Shown here in pieces: positions 5,824 to 11,658 of a stretch of 11,658 bases of DNA. The translations under genes were made by a program, and so were the position numbers. The notes beneath the pieces are model-generated. The model saw only the letters and a program-made list of their open reading frames with translations, was not told the DNA's origin and searched no databases. The first letter of the stretch is position 1. Each line of letters opens with the position of its first letter. The stretch lies in assembly GCA_018691995.1 (NCBI GenBank), contig JABHJM010000090.1:1-11658 (forward strand). The letters run 5' to 3'. This stretch comes from Candidatus Iainarchaeum sp. (GTDB lineage Archaea; Iainarchaeota; Iainarchaeia; Iainarchaeales; JAAZKV01).

Positions 5824-6228
5824 TTAGTTATTATTGCTTTCGTAATCTTTAATAGCTTCGCGAAGTGCTTCATCCCCAAGAACAGAACAGTGTACTTTTA
5901 TTGCAGGGAGGCCTTTTAATTTGTCCATAATGTCACTAGCAGTTAGTTTTAATGCATTATGAATACTCATTCCTTTAACCATCTCACTCATTGCACTTGT
6001 TGAGGCAATAGCGCTGGCACACCCAAAGGTTCTCCAACGAACATCTTTAATTTTGTTTTTTTCAATTAAAAGCCATATTTCCATGACATCTCCACATTTC
6101 ATATTTCCAACTTTTCCGTACCCATTAAACTCTTTAATTTCTTTTTCTTCCTTTAAAAAGTTTTTAGGATTCATAAAATGTTCCTTAACTTCTTTTGTAT
6201 AAAACCAATCATTTCCTTCTACTTTCAT
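5824..6228 (-). CDS. iscU: IscU-type Fe-S cluster assembly scaffold
   Basis: IscU builds [2Fe-2S] and [4Fe-4S] clusters from sulfur supplied by the desulfurase and hands them to target proteins in the cytoplasm. The 134-residue length fits. The three ligand cysteines are present: Cys45 in GNMKCGD (with the adjacent conserved Asp47), Cys70 in TFGCASAIAS, and Cys114 in KVHCSVLGDEAL. The segment LPAIKVHCS keeps most of the LPPVK motif bound by Hsp70-type chaperones in bacterial IscU. The ATG at 6228 follows AGGTGA with a 4-nt spacer; the last three bases of that site are the iscS stop codon, so translation is probably coupled. It has an N-terminal extension of about ten residues (MKVEGNDWFY) relative to the shortest homologues. 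Confidence 0.95.
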   Translation of the reverse strand: MKVEGNDWFYTKEVKEHFMNPKNFLKEEKEIKEFNGYGKVGNMKCGDVMEIWLLIEKNKIKDVRWRTFGCASAIASTSAMSEMVKGMSIHNALKLTASDIMDKLKGLPAIKVHCSVLGDEALREAIKDYESNNN

Positions 6229-6232
6229 TTCC

Positions 6233-7477
6233 TCACCTCTTTCTCCAACTTTTTTGTTTATTCCATTCAGGGCTAATTGTTCTCAAAAATTTTATTGAGC
6301 TTTTTAATTCACGAATTGTATAATCAATTTTTTGTTTGGTAGTATCTTTTCCAAAAGTAAATCGAATGCTTCCATGCGCAAGTCCGTGTGGTAATCCAAT
6401 TGCAAGTAAAACATGGCTTGGATCAAGAGACTGGGAAGCACAAGCACTTCCAGTACTAACGCGAATTCCTGCTTCATTAAGTCTTAGAAGAATACTTTCA
6501 CCTTCAATTCCTTCAAATGAAAAGTTTACATTATTGGGTAAGCGTTTAGTTGCACTTCCGTTGTAAATTACTTTAGGAATTTCTTTTTTTATTTTTTTTA
6601 CCATATAATTTCTTAATTTTTTTAATCGAATTGTTTCCTTTTTCTTTTCTTTCTCTGCAATTTCAAGTGCTTTTGCCATAGCAACAATTCCAGCAATATT
6701 TTCAGTTCCTGCACGTAAATTATTTTCGTGTCCACCGCCATGTATCAATGATTCAATAATCACATTTTTATTTTTGTATAAAAGTCCAGTTCCTTTAAAT
6801 CCATAAATTTTACTTCCATTTAATGTAAGCATGTCAACTCCAAGTTTTGTAACATCAAGCGGTAAGTACTCTGCACCTTGACACCCATCACTATGTAAGG
6901 GTACACCATATTTGTGACAAATTTCACTAATTTCTTTAAGAGGTTGAATTGTTCCAATTTCATTATTAGCATACATTATTGAAACTAATAATACTGGAAG
7001 TCCTTCTTCTTGGTTTTTTTTAATGTCATTTTGTAGTTGTTTTAAATTAATTATTCCATTCATATCGACATCAATTTCAATAATGTTAAATCCAAATTTT
7101 TCAAGCCACTCAAGTGTTTCAAGAACAGCAGGGTGTTCGATTTTTCCTGTAATAAAAGTTCCTTTTCCAAGTCCTTTATTTTTTATCATATTTTTAAAGG
7201 CAATTCCTTTTAGAGCCAAATTAATGCTTTCGGTTCCACTTCCTGTAAAAACAATTTCTTTTTCATCACAGTTTAGTATTTTTGCCACTCTTTCACGTGC
7301 ATCTTGCAGGGTTCTTTTTGCAACAAGTCCAGTAGAATGAAAACTACTGGGGTTTCCATATTTTTCTACAAAAAATGGTAGTGCTTCATCTAGCACAGCT
7401 TGTCTTGTTGGGGTAGTAGCACTATAGTCCATGTAAAGTTCTTTAGCAGTATTTTGAATATTTTTTGTTTTTGTCAT
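6233..7477 (-). CDS. iscS: Cysteine desulfurase (IscS/NifS family)
   Basis: This PLP enzyme converts cysteine to alanine and delivers persulfide sulfur to IscU and other acceptors. Its 414 residues carry the full set of motifs: YMDYSATTPT near the N-terminus, TGSGTESINLAL, His115 in EHPA, MYANNEIGTIQP, HSDGCQ (Asp197, Gln200), the PLP lysine Lys223 in NGSKIYGFKGTG, RAGTEN, and the sulfur-carrying Cys346 in STGSACAS. The residue before the PLP lysine is Ser where bacterial IscS has His. The ATG at 7477 follows AGGTGA with a 6-nt spacer, and that site overlaps the TAG stop of the upstream regulator. The next gene, iscU, is its natural partner. The window shows no scaffold chaperone genes (hscA/hscB). 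Confidence 0.96.
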   Translation of the reverse strand: MTKTKNIQNTAKELYMDYSATTPTRQAVLDEALPFFVEKYGNPSSFHSTGLVAKRTLQDARERVAKILNCDEKEIVFTGSGTESINLALKGIAFKNMIKNKGLGKGTFITGKIEHPAVLETLEWLEKFGFNIIEIDVDMNGIINLKQLQNDIKKNQEEGLPVLLVSIMYANNEIGTIQPLKEISEICHKYGVPLHSDGCQGAEYLPLDVTKLGVDMLTLNGSKIYGFKGTGLLYKNKNVIIESLIHGGGHENNLRAGTENIAGIVAMAKALEIAEKEKKKETIRLKKLRNYMVKKIKKEIPKVIYNGSATKRLPNNVNFSFEGIEGESILLRLNEAGIRVSTGSACASQSLDPSHVLLAIGLPHGLAHGSIRFTFGKDTTKQKIDYTIRELKSSIKFLRTISPEWNKQKSWRKR

Positions 7478-7487
7478 TTGTGCTCAC

Positions 7488-7793
7488 CTAATGTTTTCCT
7501 TTACAATATGTTTGAACATGTTCACTTACAAGTTCAAAGATTGGTTTATTTTTTTCTTTAAAAATTTTGCTTTTTAAAAAATATACTCTTTCTTTTCCAT
7601 TTTTCTTATAATCAACAAAACTACAATGCCGGAGTTGTTGAAGTGCATGACTCACAGCACTTTGTTCTTTACCAAGTTGATCGCATAAATCAGTTACGCT
7701 TAATTCTTTTGTTTGCAATGAAGCAATGATATTAAGTCGTAGTTCATTTCCAAGAACACTTAAACACATGTGATTATATGAATTATCACTCAT
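7488..7793 (-). CDS. ArsR-family winged-helix regulator of the iscSU operon
   Basis: This 101-residue protein is a small winged helix-turn-helix repressor of the ArsR/SmtB family: LGNELRLNIIASLQTKELSVTDLCDQLGKEQSAVSHALQQL covers the DNA-binding helices (about 14-54), and YKKNGKERVYFL is the wing (about 62-73). Four cysteines (10, 37, 57, 97) could sense metal, thiol state or an Fe-S cluster; Cys37 lies close to the classical alpha-3 metal site region but the usual CVC motif is absent. It is the first gene of the operon, its stop overlaps the iscS ribosome-binding site, and tandem palindromes cover its own start codon. Autoregulation and control of Fe-S assembly are therefore likely, by inference. 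The ATG at 7793 is supported by a TATA box at the leaderless distance. Confidence 0.88.
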   Translation of the reverse strand: MSDNSYNHMCLSVLGNELRLNIIASLQTKELSVTDLCDQLGKEQSAVSHALQQLRHCSFVDYKKNGKERVYFLKSKIFKEKNKPIFELVSEHVQTYCKGKH

Positions 7794-7809
7794 ATGAATT
7801 ATTATTCAT
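7778..7809. promoter_or_regulatory. Tandem 16-bp palindromic repeats, candidate ArsR operator
   Basis: ATGAATTATCACTCAT (7778-7793) and ATGAATTATTATTCAT (7794-7809) stand head to tail, identical at 14 of 16 positions. Each is a dyad with ATGAAT- and ATTCAT-like arms; the right copy is symmetric at all but one base pair. Together they cover the predicted transcription start and the first 16 coding bases of the regulator, so a bound dimer on each would block initiation. Confidence 0.6.
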
Positions 7810-7813
7810 CTAA

Positions 7814-7823
7814 CATTTATAAG
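7814..7823 (-). promoter_or_regulatory. TATA box of the arsR-iscS-iscU operon
   Basis: CTTATAAATG on the minus strand is centred 26 bp upstream of the ATG at 7793, giving a leaderless transcript. It directly abuts the tandem operator repeats. Just upstream is a GTATTG direct repeat (within GGGTATTGGTATTGCCC, plus strand). Confidence 0.7.
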
Positions 7824-7853
7824 GGTATTGGTATTGCCCAAAATTAGATTGTA

Positions 7854-8201
7854 TTACTCTTCTTGAGTACTTTCACCATTGGCAATGCCTTTGAAAGTAA
7901 TTTTTTTAGTAATTCCGTCTTCTCCCCATAAATAAGTCATTTCTGTAGGTGCATCAACACTAAGGGTTAATTCATAATTTCCTGGATTATGTGTTTTTAG
8001 AGTAAATAATTTTGAGTATTGTACTTTTGCAATATTGCTATCAACACTAACTAATTTGAAAACATTCTCATCGTTTCCATTTCCAATTATTCTATCAAAA
8101 TTTTCTCCTTCACCAACTTCAAAAACTTCATCCGTTATATCTTTGCTAAACGGAGGTTTCCATTGGGACTTAATACTTCTAATTTCAAATCGTGCTTTCA
8201 T
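7854..8201 (-). CDS. Small beta-rich acidic protein of unknown function (115 aa)
   Basis: I do not recognise this protein. It has alternating hydrophobic and polar stretches suggestive of beta strands (ARFEIRSIKSQW, NVFKLVSV, KVQYSKLFTLK, GNYELTLSVD, KKITFKGI), with glycine, asparagine and aspartate turns, and an acidic tail. No cysteine, signal peptide or membrane segment is seen; a small cytoplasmic beta sandwich would fit. The ATG at 8201 has AAGGAAAGTGATT just upstream as a possible ribosome-binding site, and also a TATA-like TATTTTAT at 8222-8229, near the leaderless distance, so the mode of initiation is unclear. It lies 60 bp upstream of the ArsR operon, which has its own promoter. Confidence 0.72.
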   Translation of the reverse strand: MKARFEIRSIKSQWKPPFSKDITDEVFEVGEGENFDRIIGNGNDENVFKLVSVDSNIAKVQYSKLFTLKTHNPGNYELTLSVDAPTEMTYLWGEDGITKKITFKGIANGESTQEE

Positions 8202-8338
8202 GTAATCACTTTCCTTGCTCTATAAAATAGAAAAGTCTGTCTTGTTTAAAAGCTTTTACTCTTCATTTTCTCTTAAATACTCAAAAGTGCTAGTTTTGTT
8301 GAAAATTTTATGTATAATTATTGATTATTTGATTGTTA

Positions 8339-8890
8339 CTAATTGCCATTTGTTCGTTGGTTCAAATATCCATCATGATTTGCTCGGGTTTGATAATCTC
8401 TTTTTGAAATAACAATGTCCACCAGGCCCTTACTTTGTTTGAGTGAATTATAAGAAATTCTTTTTAAATATTTTGCAAATTCTGGCCTAGTTCCTTTTCC
8501 ATTCCTTTTTTTATTCCAAGCAGCATATGCAGTTTCAAGTTGTTCTCTTTTTCCGCTTCTATTCAATTCATCAAGAAGTTTGTGTGCCCATTCTCTTCTT
8601 TCATCTAATTCATCAATTTGTTTTTGAACAGCCTTTTTACTCCCCTCGTTGAATTTTCCAGTAAGTAGTGTTTTATCAATTGCTTCAACAAATTGTCCTA
8701 ATTGTTCTGCTCTTAACGAATCGGAAGTTTTTGGATTCATACATTCTCTTATTTGGGATTTTGCTTTAGCTCTTTGATAACGAAGAGCAGTTCTAACGGT
8801 CGATCCGATTAAAACAAGGGGCTTTGTTTTCTTTTTTCTAACTCTCTTTTGAGTAACAACCTTTTTCTTCATACTTTGTCTTATTGCCAT
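8339..8890 (-). CDS. Basic helical protein of unknown function (183 aa)
   Basis: No family is recognised. The N-terminus is highly basic (SMKKKVVTQKRVRKKKTK, residues 6-23), followed by VLIGSTVRTALRYQRAKAKSQIRE and several charged helices to about residue 150; the C-terminus is polar and Asn/Arg-rich. There is no signal peptide or membrane span. The basic arm suggests DNA or RNA binding, an inference from charge only. The ATG at 8890 is 26 bp from a TATA box on the minus strand (8911-8920), so the mRNA is probably leaderless. The gene is divergent from nurA across 93 bp, so the two may share control, though that does not show a shared function. The following 137 bp (8202-8338) hold no gene that I can support. 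Confidence 0.75.
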   Translation of the reverse strand: MAIRQSMKKKVVTQKRVRKKKTKPLVLIGSTVRTALRYQRAKAKSQIRECMNPKTSDSLRAEQLGQFVEAIDKTLLTGKFNEGSKKAVQKQIDELDERREWAHKLLDELNRSGKREQLETAYAAWNKKRNGKGTRPEFAKYLKRISYNSLKQSKGLVDIVISKRDYQTRANHDGYLNQRTNGN

Positions 8891-8910
8891 ATTAATTCTC
8901 CAGTTTCAGG

Positions 8911-8920
8911 AAATATAATA
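8911..8920 (-). promoter_or_regulatory. TATA box for the 183-residue gene
   Basis: TATTATATTT on the minus strand is centred 26 bp from the ATG at 8890. Together with the nurA box it makes a compact divergent promoter; the 32 bp between the two boxes (8921-8952) include the GC-rich TGACCGGCAATC. Confidence 0.55.
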
Positions 8921-8952
8921 CTTCCTGCTGACCGGCAATCAACCCAACTTAC

Positions 8953-8960
8953 TTTTAAAA
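8953..8960 (+). promoter_or_regulatory. TATA box for nurA
   Basis: TTTTAAAA is centred 27 bp upstream of the ATG at 8984, predicting a leaderless transcript. It supports that start over the upstream TTG at 8849, which would lie inside the divergent gene. Confidence 0.6.
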
Positions 8961-8983
8961 ACTCTCAAATATTAGTTTCTTAT

Positions 8984-10054
8984 ATGTATTTAGATAATTT
9001 TTTGGATAATGCCTTTAATACAATTAATGAAAAGCACTTATTTCATGAAAGAGTGTCAAACCAACTTCTTCCTCTAAAAAGTGTACCTTCTCCAAATAAA
9101 GAAGAAACAGTAATTCTAAAAATGAAAAAAGCGATTCCTGCCGGGACAATTGCAGGAGTTGATTCAGGATTTGTTTCAAAAAAACTTTCGTTTCTCGATC
9201 TTGTTCTTGTAAGAAGTGTTGGGGCAATATTTCACTTTAAAAAAGGAATTCTTGCAAAAGCAGATTATCATCCAAGTGCCTTTTCTTTTCCAGAACCATT
9301 ACTTCTAAAAGCGGGTCTTGAAAAAGATGAAGAACAACAAAGTATTTCTCTTGTGCGACTTGGTGCAGAAGTTAATACTTCAATTGAAATTATAAAAAAG
9401 TACAAACCAAAATATATTTTTGTTGATGGGAGCATTGTTCCTCAATATCAAGATAAACCACGAGCAGATTCAAAAATAAATGATGATTATACTTCCATAA
9501 TAAAATTGTTTGAAAATTTTTATAAAACAGCGAAAGAAAATAATTGTAGGATTATTTCTTGTGTTGAAGATTCAAGAGGAACGCGTTTCAAACAAATGCT
9601 CCAAGAAGAAATTCTTCCAAAAACCTCTTTTCCCGGGGAATTGTTAAAAGATTCTTTTGACTCCGCACTTCTGGATTATTTATTGCTTGCAGGAGAGAGA
9701 ACTTTTTGTTTTCCATACACAAAAAACACTGCAGCCCACGCGATTCTAAAAGATATAAAAGAAAATTATAGTAAAAACATAAATGTATTTTATCTAAAAG
9801 CTTCTGATTTTGATAAACCCTTAAGAGTTGAATTTATTGCAAGTGAAAATATAAAAGAGGTTGCAGATGAAATAGCAGGAATTGTTTATGCTCTCTCCTC
9901 ACTTCATAGAGAATATTCATACCCAAGCGTATTAATCGAAGCAGATCTTCGAGCAGGTTTAAACGAACATGATATTAGTGTTGTGTACGATAAGTTAATA
10001 GATAAGCTTGGGCCTAAGATTAAAATGAGAAGAAATTCTCGACCGTTTAAGTGA
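8984..10054 (+). CDS. nurA: NurA 5'-3' nuclease
   Basis: NurA is the nuclease that, with the HerA translocase, resects DNA ends in archaeal double-strand-break repair. From the ATG at 8984 it has 356 residues, a normal size. The catalytic framework is visible: Asp60 in AGVDSGF, Glu129 in VRLGAEVNTS, Asp148 in FVDGS, and Tyr313 in YSYPSVLIEAD. The final conserved histidine of the family (His299 in Sulfolobus NurA, eight residues after the Tyr) appears here as Asp321, in EADLRAGL. A longer frame from 8849 exists but lacks family resemblance and overlaps the opposite gene. The stop TGA is part of GTGA, the ribosome-binding sequence of the HAD gene 5 bp downstream. herA follows two genes later, which supports the assignment. 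Confidence 0.92.
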   Translation: MYLDNFLDNAFNTINEKHLFHERVSNQLLPLKSVPSPNKEETVILKMKKAIPAGTIAGVDSGFVSKKLSFLDLVLVRSVGAIFHFKKGILAKADYHPSAFSFPEPLLLKAGLEKDEEQQSISLVRLGAEVNTSIEIIKKYKPKYIFVDGSIVPQYQDKPRADSKINDDYTSIIKLFENFYKTAKENNCRIISCVEDSRGTRFKQMLQEEILPKTSFPGELLKDSFDSALLDYLLLAGERTFCFPYTKNTAAHAILKDIKENYSKNINVFYLKASDFDKPLRVEFIASENIKEVADEIAGIVYALSSLHREYSYPSVLIEADLRAGLNEHDISVVYDKLIDKLGPKIKMRRNSRPFK

Positions 10055-10059
10055 AGAAT

Positions 10060-10737
10060 ATGATAAAGCTAGTAATATTTGATTTGTGGAGAACACTAAT
10101 TCCAGCAACAATAGATTTTACACATCTTTTTTCTTTGTTAAAAGAAATGAAAATTGAAATTCATGAATTTGTAGTCGAATACGAAGATGCAGTTCAAAAA
10201 AAGAAATACAATAATTTTGAAGAATTAAGAAAAGATTTTTTTGAATATTTTAAACAATATGATAATGATCTACTCGAACAAGAATTATACGAAATTTATC
10301 ATAATCGCTTTGACAAAATTTATTATTATTCAGAAGTGGAAAGTACGCTTAAAAAATTAAAAAAAGAAGGTTACAAATTAGCATTAATGAGTAATACTGA
10401 AAGTTTAAGACAAAAAGATTTAGAAGAAAAATTAAAACTAAAAGAATATTTTGATTTTTTAGGGTATAGTTTTGAAATTGGAGCAATAAAGCCAGACTCA
10501 AAAACCTTCCAAACAGTTTTATCGCATTTTGACGTGAATCCAAACGAAGTAATAATGGTTGGAGATTCATATAGGAGTGATGTTGGAGGAGCACAAGGAA
10601 TGGGCTTTCACAATTGTTTAATAGAACATGATAATATTGATAAAAAATATCACCCAAGCATAAAACCGGAATTTAAAATAACAAAGCTTGATGAAATATT
10701 TAGAGTGTTAGGTGTATTAAATGAAAAAAGCAAATAA
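10060..10737 (+). CDS. HAD-superfamily protein with an altered motif I
   Basis: HAD proteins are mostly phosphatases and dehalogenases. Four motifs are visible in 225 residues: motif I VIFDLWRTLI with nucleophile Asp8; motif II ALMSNTES (Ser111); motif III Lys144 in GAIKPDSKTF; motif IV MVGDSYRSDVGGA (Asp169, Asp174). A helical cap lies between about 15 and 95. The general acid/base Asp two residues after the nucleophile in phosphatases is Trp10 here, so ordinary phosphatase chemistry may be impaired; dehalogenase-type and other FDxWxTL proteins also lack it. I prefer the ATG at 10060 to a GTG at 10051 because GTGA at 10051-10054 sits 5 nt ahead of it. It lies inside the nurA-herA operon and overlaps the next small gene by 17 bp. 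Confidence 0.85.
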   Translation: MIKLVIFDLWRTLIPATIDFTHLFSLLKEMKIEIHEFVVEYEDAVQKKKYNNFEELRKDFFEYFKQYDNDLLEQELYEIYHNRFDKIYYYSEVESTLKKLKKEGYKLALMSNTESLRQKDLEEKLKLKEYFDFLGYSFEIGAIKPDSKTFQTVLSHFDVNPNEVIMVGDSYRSDVGGAQGMGFHNCLIEHDNIDKKYHPSIKPEFKITKLDEIFRVLGVLNEKSK

Positions 10738-10897
10738 AATTACAAGAGGTGTGGCTAGAAGTAATGTAAAAGCATCAGTTCTCAAAACCCGTTCAGAAAT
10801 GCTTCTTAATAAAGCGTATTTAGATTTAGTAAATGTTGCAAAAGCAAATGGAATTACAGTTGAAGAATTAATTGCAGAAAGAAAAAAAAGAAAGTAA
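10721..10897 (+). CDS. Small basic protein of unknown function (58 aa)
   Basis: This frame overlaps the end of the HAD gene by 17 bp and has a Shine-Dalgarno AGGTG about 6 nt before its ATG, which argues that it is real. The N-terminus is basic (MKKANKITRGVARSNVKAS), the middle is a likely helix (SEMLLNKAYLDLVNVAKANG) and the end is ITVEELIAERKKRK. There is no cysteine and no membrane segment. I do not recognise a family; the helix plus basic ends would fit a small DNA-binding or adaptor protein. It ends 55 bp before herA and lies in the same operon, so a link to the HerA-NurA machine is possible but unproven. Confidence 0.75.
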   Translation: MKKANKITRGVARSNVKASVLKTRSEMLLNKAYLDLVNVAKANGITVEELIAERKKRK

Positions 10898-10923
10898 AGT
10901 ACCGGCACACTACCCCAAAAGAA

Positions 10924-10931
10924 TTTAAAAA
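10924..10931 (+). promoter_or_regulatory. TATA box for herA
   Basis: TTTAAAAA is centred about 26 bp upstream of the ATG at 10953. herA may thus have its own leaderless transcript in addition to read-through from nurA. Confidence 0.5.
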
Positions 10932-10952
10932 CACTAAAAAGAAATGATTTTT

Positions 10953-11658
10953 ATGGATAAAGAAGTTTTAGGAACAGTTGTTTCGACAATGGAAGGTCCC
11001 TCTCCAAGCAGAGTGGATTTTGTTGTAGTAAATGGAAAAGCCCATAAAGGAATGTTTGTAGAACTCGAATATAGTGAAGGAACCATGATTGCAATGGTTG
11101 ATGAACTAATTAAGACAAATCGTTATTTTGAAAGACCCGATTCAGTAAAAGCAATTGGAGATGAACTTGAAAAAAACTTTCCTGCGGCAGATTGGGAATT
11201 TTTAATTGCAAAAGCAAAACCGCTTGGAGTTTTCACAAAAACATTGATTCAAAGAAGCACATACCCCCCGTCTCCAGGAACAAAAGTATTTGTAGCAGAA
11301 AACGAACATATTAAAAAATTCTTAAAACTTGACGATAATGGATTAAACTTAGGGCAAATACAATTTCATGATGTTTTGATGCAACCAAATCTTTCAAAGT
11401 TATTACAAAAACATTTAGCACTTATTGCACAAAGTGGAGCAGGTAAGAGTTATTGTGTTTCAGTACTCCTTGAAGAACTTTTAAGCAGAAATAAAGAACA
11501 AGGGCAAATTGCAGTAATTGCTTTTGACACACACGGAGAATACACTTGTTTTGGAGAACCAACAAATGAGAAAAAAGATTTTTCTAATGTTACAAAAGTA
11601 ATTGACGCTTCAAAAATAAAAATTTCCCTAGCAAATACTCCAAAACATTTTTTAGAAA
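10953..11658 (+). CDS. herA: HerA DNA translocase ATPase, 3' end outside window
   Basis: HerA is a hexameric ATPase that pumps DNA and works with NurA in end resection. About 235 residues are visible. The N-terminal HAS-barrel-like domain (about 1-55) has the opening VLGTVVSTMEG and the VVVNGKAHKGMFVELE segment. The P-loop is IAQSGAGKSY (Lys165, Ser166), and the HerA signature FDTHGEY follows (about 191-197), equivalent to the DxHGEY of the family. The first P-loop glycine is Ala159. The rest of the ATPase core, including the arginine finger, is beyond the window. An in-frame ATG at 10944 is possible, but the ATG at 10953 is favoured because a TTTAAAAA box is 26 bp upstream. It follows the 58-residue gene after 55 bp and belongs with nurA upstream. 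Confidence 0.92.
   Translation, partial: MDKEVLGTVVSTMEGPSPSRVDFVVVNGKAHKGMFVELEYSEGTMIAMVDELIKTNRYFERPDSVKAIGDELEKNFPAADWEFLIAKAKPLGVFTKTLIQRSTYPPSPGTKVFVAENEHIKKFLKLDDNGLNLGQIQFHDVLMQPNLSKLLQKHLALIAQSGAGKSYCVSVLLEELLSRNKEQGQIAVIAFDTHGEYTCFGEPTNEKKDFSNVTKVIDASKIKISLANTPKHFLE

Noticed and set aside
8215..8412. Plus-strand frame in the gap between the two unknown minus-strand genes
   Set aside because: It overlaps the 3' end of the 183-residue gene, has no ribosome-binding site, and its composition is that of AT-rich noncoding sequence.
8849..8983. Longer nurA start at 8849
   Set aside because: The start codon would be TTG inside the divergent gene, upstream of the nurA TATA box, and the extra 45 residues do not look like NurA.

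Overview
The window reads as chromosomal DNA from a small-genome, AT-rich archaeon, plausibly a DPANN lineage such as Woesearchaeota or Pacearchaeota; this placement is inferred from gene content, not from a marker phylogeny. Archaeal signatures are the DnaG-type primase/exosome protein, the Hjc Holliday-junction resolvase, peptidyl-tRNA hydrolase 2, and the NurA nuclease with the HerA translocase. The initiation signals are also archaeal. Seven TATA-like boxes are visible. Six lie about 26 bp upstream of a start codon, which predicts leaderless mRNAs; the seventh moves the start of a 56-residue gene downstream. Internal operon genes instead carry GGTGA or GTGAT Shine-Dalgarno sequences. Genes are tightly packed: no gene-free stretch exceeds 300 bp, and the largest are 1310-1470 and 8202-8338.

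Layout. At 1-1309 (minus) a DUF167 gene precedes dnaG, which runs off the left edge inside an Arg/Gly/Asn/Asp-rich repeat tail. At 1405-2253 (plus) there are a 56-residue basic protein, hjc, and a 39-residue protein with its own TATA box. At 2246-5021 (minus) lies a translation and ribosome-biogenesis operon. Its first gene is a complete two-motif LAGLIDADG homing endonuclease that reads in frame, with no stop, into a complete peptidyl-tRNA hydrolase (pth2). A circularly permuted GTPase and a divergent kinase-like protein follow.

At 5107-7823 (minus) is an iron-sulfur operon: a four-cysteine ArsR-family regulator, cysteine desulfurase, IscU scaffold, and an unknown coiled-coil protein. Two tandem 16-bp palindromic repeats cover the predicted transcription start and start codon of the regulator, a good candidate for an autoregulatory operator. 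At 7854-8890 (minus) are two unrecognised genes. From 8891 to the right edge (plus) comes a DNA-end-processing operon: nurA, a HAD-family protein lacking the usual second catalytic Asp, a 58-residue basic protein, and herA (cut by the window edge). nurA is transcribed divergently from the 183-residue unknown gene.

Functionally, the two outer blocks and hjc concern replication, RNA turnover or recombination, and the middle blocks concern translation and Fe-S assembly. I see no CRISPR array, rRNA, tRNA or insertion sequence. The least expected items are the homing endonuclease-Pth2 fusion, the repeat tail of DnaG, the tandem operator at the ArsR-IscSU operon, and the HAD and small basic protein set between nurA and herA.
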